64,000 nucleotides of DNA from Pseudeuparius sepicola (Eukaryota > Arthropoda > Insecta > Coleoptera > Anthribidae): contig OY987307.1 in NCBI GenBank assembly GCA_963920635.1, forward strand, positions 15,763,735 to 15,827,734, written 5' to 3'. Numbering within the stretch: the first letter of the stretch is position 1; each line of letters begins with the position of its first letter. The position numbers and the translations under genes were made by a program. The notes under the pieces are model-generated. The model did not search any database. It was not told the DNA's origin and saw nothing but the letters and a program-made list of their open reading frames with translations. Positions 58,365 to 64,000 of the stretch are shown here, one piece after another.

Positions 58365-59612
58365 AATAGGGTACTTGACGTAATTTTAAAAACTTGACAA
58401 AACAATTCCTGGACACTTGCATAATATGATTGTTTCTAAAAATAATATCTATGTAATTAGCAAGTTTTTAGATTTTCTTCGAAATTTGCGGGAAAACACT
58501 TATAACATCCAAGTGTTCTGAAAAGGCAATTTGGCAACATGGCGATACCACGTGTTACCAAGTGTTGTGAGACATAACCTTGACATAACCGGTGAAAGTT
58601 GCAAGGAAAGTTGAAATTTCAAAATTGATCCTCAAACCCCCAGACTTAGGATGCCCCGTGAAACCACATTTAGTCAAGAATTGTTTTTTTGTAAATATTC
58701 AGAGTTGTCTTTTTCTGCAAATTTTTTTGGCAAGGTCGGGCCTAAGTACGGAATTTGGGCTCAGGACTCCTAAGCAGTATGATGCCTTCATAAAAGCACT
58801 TTCAAGATGGTCCCTAGCCCTAAGTTCTCCTTTTATTAATAACTCATAACACATTACTATTACTGCAACATACAAACCTTTGCAGTTCTATCCCACGATT
58901 TTCAGTAGACGTGAACATCGAATTATTAGATCCATGAAAGCATCCAATTTTGGCAAATTATTGAATTGCCCTTTCACATATTCCTTGTCCGATAATTTAC
59001 CTATACTACACAACTAACAACATGCCAAGTACACAAACAATAAGTATAATAATGAATAAGAATAAAACTATAATAAATCGCACAGATGTCTACTGTTTTG
59101 ATTGAGCGGCATATGGAATGACAGTGATAGTTAGCATAACTAGATGTCGGGTGTGGCACATACGTGAATATTTCCGCATTATTGAAGTCTGAATATTTAT
59201 GGTATACATTATGTTCCATATTATACACATATTTTAGCCAAAGTGTCACATGACAGGGATGCAGGATATAGTTTCCAGCGTGTGCAGCATAAACAGACAC
59301 CATTTTGCTGTAGAGGAGTCAATGTACGGAACAGATTCGTAATAAAAAGTATTTAAGTGACAATATTTTTGTATGCAAACAAAAGGTTGCAATACATTAA
59401 ATAATAAATATATTCTTAAGCAAGCTGGAGACATTTGAATAGAAAAGTACAATTTGCCTTTGTTCCATCAATTATTGCACATGAGCACCGGCAAGATTGC
59501 AGTGCCGTTTCTTGTGACAGGCACAGAGATTGCCAAGTTTGGCGTTCTAGACAACAAAAAGATGAAACTGTAGATTTCAGCTTGAAGGAAATTGTGCAAT
59601 TATCATAACTAA
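58365..59612 (+). mobile_element. Family X element, copy 3, right end missing
   Basis: Starts AATAGGGTACTTGACG and follows copy 1 through GCCCCGTGAAACCACATTTA and GTGCAGCATAAACAGACACC, but similarity ends near 59612 without the GTCAAGTACCC end. It lies in SUDS3 intron 3, same orientation as copy 1 and opposite to copy 2. Confidence 0.75.
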
Positions 59613-59804
59613 ATCGGTTAATATGATTCTTAGGGTAAAGCTTATGTATAGTTCAACGCAGGAAAGAAAATGTTTCTAAAGAATGCGGGCAGCGTTAATC
59701 CTTCGTGCATAGTTTAAGGCATCACCGTTAAGAATAATATTAACTATAAATTAAATCACAAAAAATGAAAATTAAGTCAGTGAGTTACACAAAATTGAGC
59801 TACG

Positions 59805-60188
59805 CCATAGAAGAATTTACTAGCCAAGAAGGGCAATCCTTATGGGAGCACTTGAATCGAGCTGCGGGTTTCAGTCAGTGCAATATTCCCATTTTCTAAG
59901 CCCCCAGCGGGCGATAAATACGAGCGCGGTTGCCACATCGACTGGCAGTCCACAGCGCGGCGCGGTGCGGCGAGCGAGCCTGCCGCCTGCTGGCCAACCG
60001 TTCCAGTAGATCCGATCCGTTCGGAATCAGATATGCGAATGCGCTACGCCGAGTGATGTGGCAACGTTGCGCGTCGGACTACGCCGAACTTTACCGAATG
60101 GATACTGGCTTCCAGAGCCGGTATCCATTTGGGGGGTCAAAAATTTAACATTGGAATGGTTTTCTTGGCATAGTAGATTCTTCTATGG
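59805..60188. mobile_element. MITE with CCATAGAAGAAT ends and GC-rich core
   Basis: 384 bp with inverted ends CCATAGAAGAATTTACTA / TAGATTCTTCTATGG (with GCCAAGAA inside), flanked by CTACG repeated on both sides (5-6 bp target duplication). The core 59920-60125 is strikingly GC-rich (GCGCGGCGCGGTGCGGCGAG) and holds a hairpin GGATACTGGC...GCCGGTATCC. No protein family is recognised in its open frame. Confidence 0.75.
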
Positions 60189-60521
60189 CTACGCCCCTGA
60201 ACTGTGACTAATTCCATAATATTTACGAGTTCTTCCCCCTTGCGGAGGACTATAAACATGTGTCCTAAAAAGTTCGATAAGTGACATACAAGGTGTTAAA
60301 AGTTTTAATTTATTTCATTATATTTTTTTATGTGCCACTGTGTTACTTTTTAGTTTAGTGGGTGTTAAGAAAGTTAATAAAAAAGTTATAAGGAAAGCAT
60401 TTTTCCGTGTAATTAAACGTTTTTATTTAAAAAAACATTATTTAATTTTTCTGGAGGTTTCCCGGCTGGCTTGTTGGTGCATTCAAACAAGTTATTTTTT
60501 CATAAAATTTATAGTATATAT

Positions 60522-61527
60522 CAGGGACTCTTTAAAATAAAGGGACCCAGCATGTCACAGTCTATAACATAGGAAAAGTGAAGCCTTGTTTTCTGTATAT
60601 CTCCAAGGAGACCACATAAGTGGGCTGGTACAAGGTTATGTTATATGTCAGTGTCCAACTGCCATCAGGTTTTATGTGACATGCCAGTGCCATAGATTCC
60701 AAAGGAGGCAAAATATTTCCCATCATAGTTCACAATTTTTAAGTTTTCTAACTTCCAGATAGTCAATTAAAGGTAATGCGGCCGCCTGTAGTAGTCCCAA
60801 TAATTGCAACCAGATTTTTCATGTCTCACCTTTAGTAATCCTACAATTCCCATTACGTGGGCATTACGTATAAGTAAGTAGTTCAAAACAAAAATGGTAT
60901 TTCCTAAATTTTAAATTATTAAGCAGGTAGCTTCAGTCAGGTCTTTTTTAAACAGTTTTTATCTACAACTATAAGTTTATTTTACGTTTGTGAGGTACCT
61001 TGGAAGAGATATAAAATTACAAAAATGAGCACCGAGAAAAACTACATGATTAGAACTAAGTACAAGACCTAATCTTATTAGTCCATCCCAAAATCTGTGA
61101 AAGTTCATTGGGTAGATACATTCAACGAGGGAAGAAAGTTAAAGTACACATATTATTACAAATGGATTCAGGAACCTGGTAACAAGGTGCAATAGCGACA
61201 AATTCTCAAATAAGCAAAATCGGCACTGACTTACCATACTTATATTACTTAAATTCCTGGAAATAATTGCAGGAAACCAAATTCAAATATAAAATAAATT
61301 TGTTTCATTTGGCACTTGCCATATTCTGTGTTTGTTGACAGAACATTGTCAAGCCTAATTTTTAGAAATCATTATTAATTTTTACTAACAATCAAAGTAC
61401 CTGTTATATTCATAGATTCTCCAATAAAATGGCATACTTGGCCTCATTGAGACCATTAGAATGGGGAAAGAAACAGCCTCACTTTGGAAAGTATAATGCT
61501 GGGTCCCCTTACTTTAAAGGGTCCCTG
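60522..61527. mobile_element. hAT-like non-autonomous element, 1006 bp
   Basis: Ends CAGGGACTCTTTAAAATAAA and (inverted) CAGGGACCCTTTAAAGTAAG, continuing to GGGACCCAGCAT, so about 32 bp; flanked by GTATATAT on both sides (60514-60521, 61528-61535). The CAGGG start and 8-bp duplication fit hAT. No transposase is readable. Confidence 0.88.
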
Positions 61528-61535
61528 GTATATAT

Positions 61536-61908
61536 CTATAGTTACAGCTGCAGTAGATATAAACAAAATAACATGAACGCTTTGCGATCGATTACCAGGG
61601 TTTGACTAATATGATATTCCAAGTGGCTTGTAATTCTGAACTAATTCTTTTAGAAGTTCTAAAAATTGTGTTTTTACCTTTCGTGGTTCTTTATAACTTT
61701 CTTTAAATCAAGTAGCAATTTACAGAATATACTGCCGCGATCCGATCTAAAATATGGAGGAAACTCGACTGAGGGAAGAGACGGCCCTGCATTCCGCTCG
61801 CCGCCTAAACACTTGAGATTTTATGACGGCCAGACCAATAAGAGAATAGGTCACATCGCGATCACGTGGTGGCCATTGTTTTGATTCACTGCCTCTGTAA
61901 CTTGGATA
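61536..61908. mobile_element. MITE with TATCCAAGTTACAGAGGCA ends, copy 2
   Basis: The right end TGCCTCTGTAACTTGGATA is perfect; the left end is degraded (ATAGTTACAGCTGCA). It shares GTAGATATAAAC, GATCGATTACCAGGGT, CGCCTAAACA and CACGTGGTGGCCA with copy 1 at 29584-29855 and has about 100 bp of extra DNA near 61610-61720. Confidence 0.7.
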
Positions 61909-62324
61909 TAGTATAGCAAATTATTACGGCAGTGGCACTTTTTCAAAGTGCTTGAAATAGATAATAGTCACAATTGCAAAGAAGATTTTTCTCACTCATG
62001 CAAAAAGTTGGGATTCAAAACCTTGTTGCAACTGAAAATTAGTGCATTGGTGTTGAACTGGGCAGAAATGACAAGAAAATTAAAATCGGCCTTCCGTTTT
62101 TTTATTCATTCACCTATGCTGAATAATGCGACATTAGTTATGGAAAATTCTAGACAACACAAAATCGTAGAATATTCCCGAGAACATTCTCGATTTGAAG
62201 AATTTTCTGAGAATGGACCTTTTAAATGTAGGATAAAATAAGTATATCGGTAAGGGGTATTCATTATTAAGCATCGGTAAATTATGACAGTCCCAGAAAC
62301 ATATTTGTTATATATGTATATATG
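61909..62324. other. Intron DNA without recognised features
   Basis: SUDS3 intron 3. Nothing recognised beyond a palindromic ATATTCCCGAGAACATTCTC-like patch at 62170. Confidence 0.35.
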
Positions 62325-62888
62325 TTACAGACTAGTCCATATGTAAACGGACTGAAGATATTAGTCCATATGTATAAGGAGCTTGTCCGTCAACAAACGG
62401 TCTAGTCGGTTTGCAAAAGGACTAGTCCTATTATATACGGTCTATCTGCAACTAGACCATATATCACAGAGATATTTAAACAAAGACAGAATGTATGTGC
62501 AATGTTTTCCGGGCGGTTTAGAGGTACGCCAATTCTGAATTACCCCTTCTTTTTTATATGGGCCCATCAAAGAAGGATATTACTACTTGCTGGTACGTAG
62601 TATTTTTAAGGAAAAAGGTAATTATTTAGTATAATGTATACGTTCCCTAGAGTTTTTTCTGCAAAATACATACTAAAAAGAAGGCATATTCTTTTTTATT
62701 GGGCCTTTATAAAAAGAAAGGTAACCCACTACGATTGCATATACAGTCTGAATGTCAATAGTCCGTATGTTAACGGTCTAGTCCGTATATGAAATACCAT
62801 GTCATTTACATACGGTCTGCGCCATTTAGGCCATATAGATACAGCCTAGACCATATATATACGGTCTGTTTTCATATACGGGCTGTAA
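62325..62888. mobile_element. TTACAG...CTGTAA element with ~20-bp subterminal repeats
   Basis: 564 bp. Inside the left end an approximately 20-base unit of the form AGTCC-N8-ACGG-NCT is repeated five times (62335-62440); inverted versions ending ACGGTCT lie inside the right end (62755-62880). Dense subterminal repeats of this kind are typical transposase-binding ends. The centre (62520-62740) shares CCCTTCTTTTTTATATGGGCCC-type phrases with the intron 1 foldbacks. Confidence 0.65.
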
Positions 62889-63079
62889 CAAATATATAAA
62901 AAACTACAGAAAAAAACAAACACAAAATTAAAAATAAACTCTAACTGCTCTAACAGAAAAATTTTAAAAGAAAAATAAATATGTAGGAATTTTCTTGGCG
63001 AGAATTAGAGATGGGTCACTGGAAATATTCCTGTGAATATTCCCGGAACGGAAGCCTTAAAAAATTGGAAATATTCCCA
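62889..63079. other. Intron DNA with TTCCC-rich repeat
   Basis: GGAAATATTCC and CGGAACGG phrases here match the inverted CTCCCGGGAACATTCCCAAA just right of the element at 63080-63843, so that element may be nested in an older palindromic repeat. Confidence 0.4.
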
Positions 63080-63843
63080 CAGGGTGTCTACCAACCTGGA
63101 AAACCTGGAAATGTCAGGGAATTATTTGTGGTCAGGGAAATCAGGGAAAGGTCAGGGAAATCCATCAAATACCTGGAAATTTGTGGTTTAATAGATATAA
63201 AAGTAGGAAATCTTTAATTCTTACAAAAACTAATCAAAATTATACCTTATATATATTTTGACTCTACTCCACAGAGGTCACATTATGTTATTTATTTATA
63301 TGTGATCCCTGTGCTCTACTATACTCCAAAGATGATCTAACCAAATAAGATTTTACGAACCTATTTATTTTTATTTTGAAGATGTTTATTTTTTATATAT
63401 ATATATTTTTTTATTTTGGAGAATGTTTGTTTTATACGTGATTTTATATTTTTTATTTTTACAATAAATCTTGTATCTTTATTTTTTTAATACCTATATC
63501 TACTTTATTAGCCTCGTTAGCAACAGTTTCTGCCAAAAAGTTGAAATTCCAAGCCACTTTATAACTTTCTTCGAAAACATAATAGGACTTAATTTGCACA
63601 TTTATTTAATTAATGTCAGGTGACATCACTAAAATTAATAATCCGCTTTTGAATTTTTTTTGTTAGTAAACTCGATCGTTCAGAGTAATTTCATCCTAGC
63701 GGATCTGTCGACTCTTCTATTTTATTTAAATTTGCATATTTATCTCAGTAGGAAGGTATTAGTCAGGGAATTTTTTGCTTTTTGGTCAGACAAAACCTGG
63801 AAAAGTCAGGGAATTTTAAAAACTCGATTTGGTAGACACCCTG
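63080..63843. mobile_element. DNA transposon with CAGGGTGTCTACCAACCTGG ends
   Basis: 764 bp; left CAGGGTGTCTACCAACCTGG, right inverse TGGTAGACACCCTG with GTCAGGGAATT and CCTGGAAA phrases just inside both ends. It is flanked by TCCCA on both sides (63075-63079, 63844-63848), a 5-bp duplication. No transposase is present; the superfamily is uncertain. Confidence 0.75.
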
Positions 63844-64000
63844 TCCCAACAAATCTCGAAAACTCCCAAAACTCCCGGGAACATTCCCAAATTTTAAATT
63901 TGCCGCCATTAAGCATTAATTTTATATTTTTATTTTGTTATTGTTTCTTTTTTGTTTTTCTATTTTTCTATTAAAATTAAAAGCTAAAACAAACTTTGTT

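Noticed and set aside
59930..60148. 72-codon frame in the GC-rich core of the MITE
   Set aside because: GC-driven absence of stops; arginine- and alanine-rich with no motif, and the segment sits between transposon ends.

Overview
This window looks like nuclear DNA from an arthropod, most likely an insect. The coding capacity is split into small exons with GT...AG introns. The unique DNA is AT-rich and filled with mariner-, hAT- and LINE-derived repeats, including one mariner family with the transposase motif 'RSPDLTP' that is common in insects. I cannot name the species. Only two protein-coding genes can be supported well, plus one possible first exon of a third.

Region 1 (1-19330) is non-coding. 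A short unclassified stretch carrying a promoter-like cluster (CCAAT, TATAAATA, then a 5' splice donor) is followed by four head-to-tail copies of a large composite repeat. Each copy runs from an ACTAGCAATTCG start, through a GC-rich hairpin/67-bp minisatellite block (A), a block of ~120-bp monomers (B), a block (C) and a block (D), to an ATTAATATATATTAA end. Copy 1 (885-11757) is greatly expanded: it holds ~28 units of the 67-bp minisatellite and a nested higher-order satellite (968+973+640 = 2581 bp) that is itself duplicated almost perfectly. Copies 2-4 are ~2.3-2.65 kb. All long open frames here are products of these repeats.

Region 2 (19330-37600) holds a 5'-truncated LINE on the minus strand with a GATA microsatellite tail, then the complete minus-strand gene for GPI mannosyltransferase 4 (PIGZ; three exons, about 653 residues). 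Downstream on the map are an internally deleted hAT element with an 8-bp target duplication, several palindromic MITEs, and a 2310-bp mariner-like element with unusually long (~570 bp) inverted ends and a broken transposase.

Region 3 (37600-64000) has a possible THAP-domain first exon (minus strand), divergent from the first three coding exons of SUDS3/Sds3 (plus strand), a Sin3-HDAC corepressor subunit. SUDS3 runs off the right edge. Its introns (5.4, 12.9 and >6.1 kb) are packed with non-autonomous DNA transposons, many of them foldback. Three copies of a ~1.4-kb family (here called X) lie in these introns, two of them in opposite orientation on either side of exon 3.

PIGZ (ER membrane, GPI-anchor mannosylation) and SUDS3 (nuclear chromatin repression) have no obvious functional link; they are simply neighbours. 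The most unusual content is the composite satellite, a decayed copy of whose D block is found elsewhere and a fragment of which sits inside a hAT-like element in SUDS3 intron 1.
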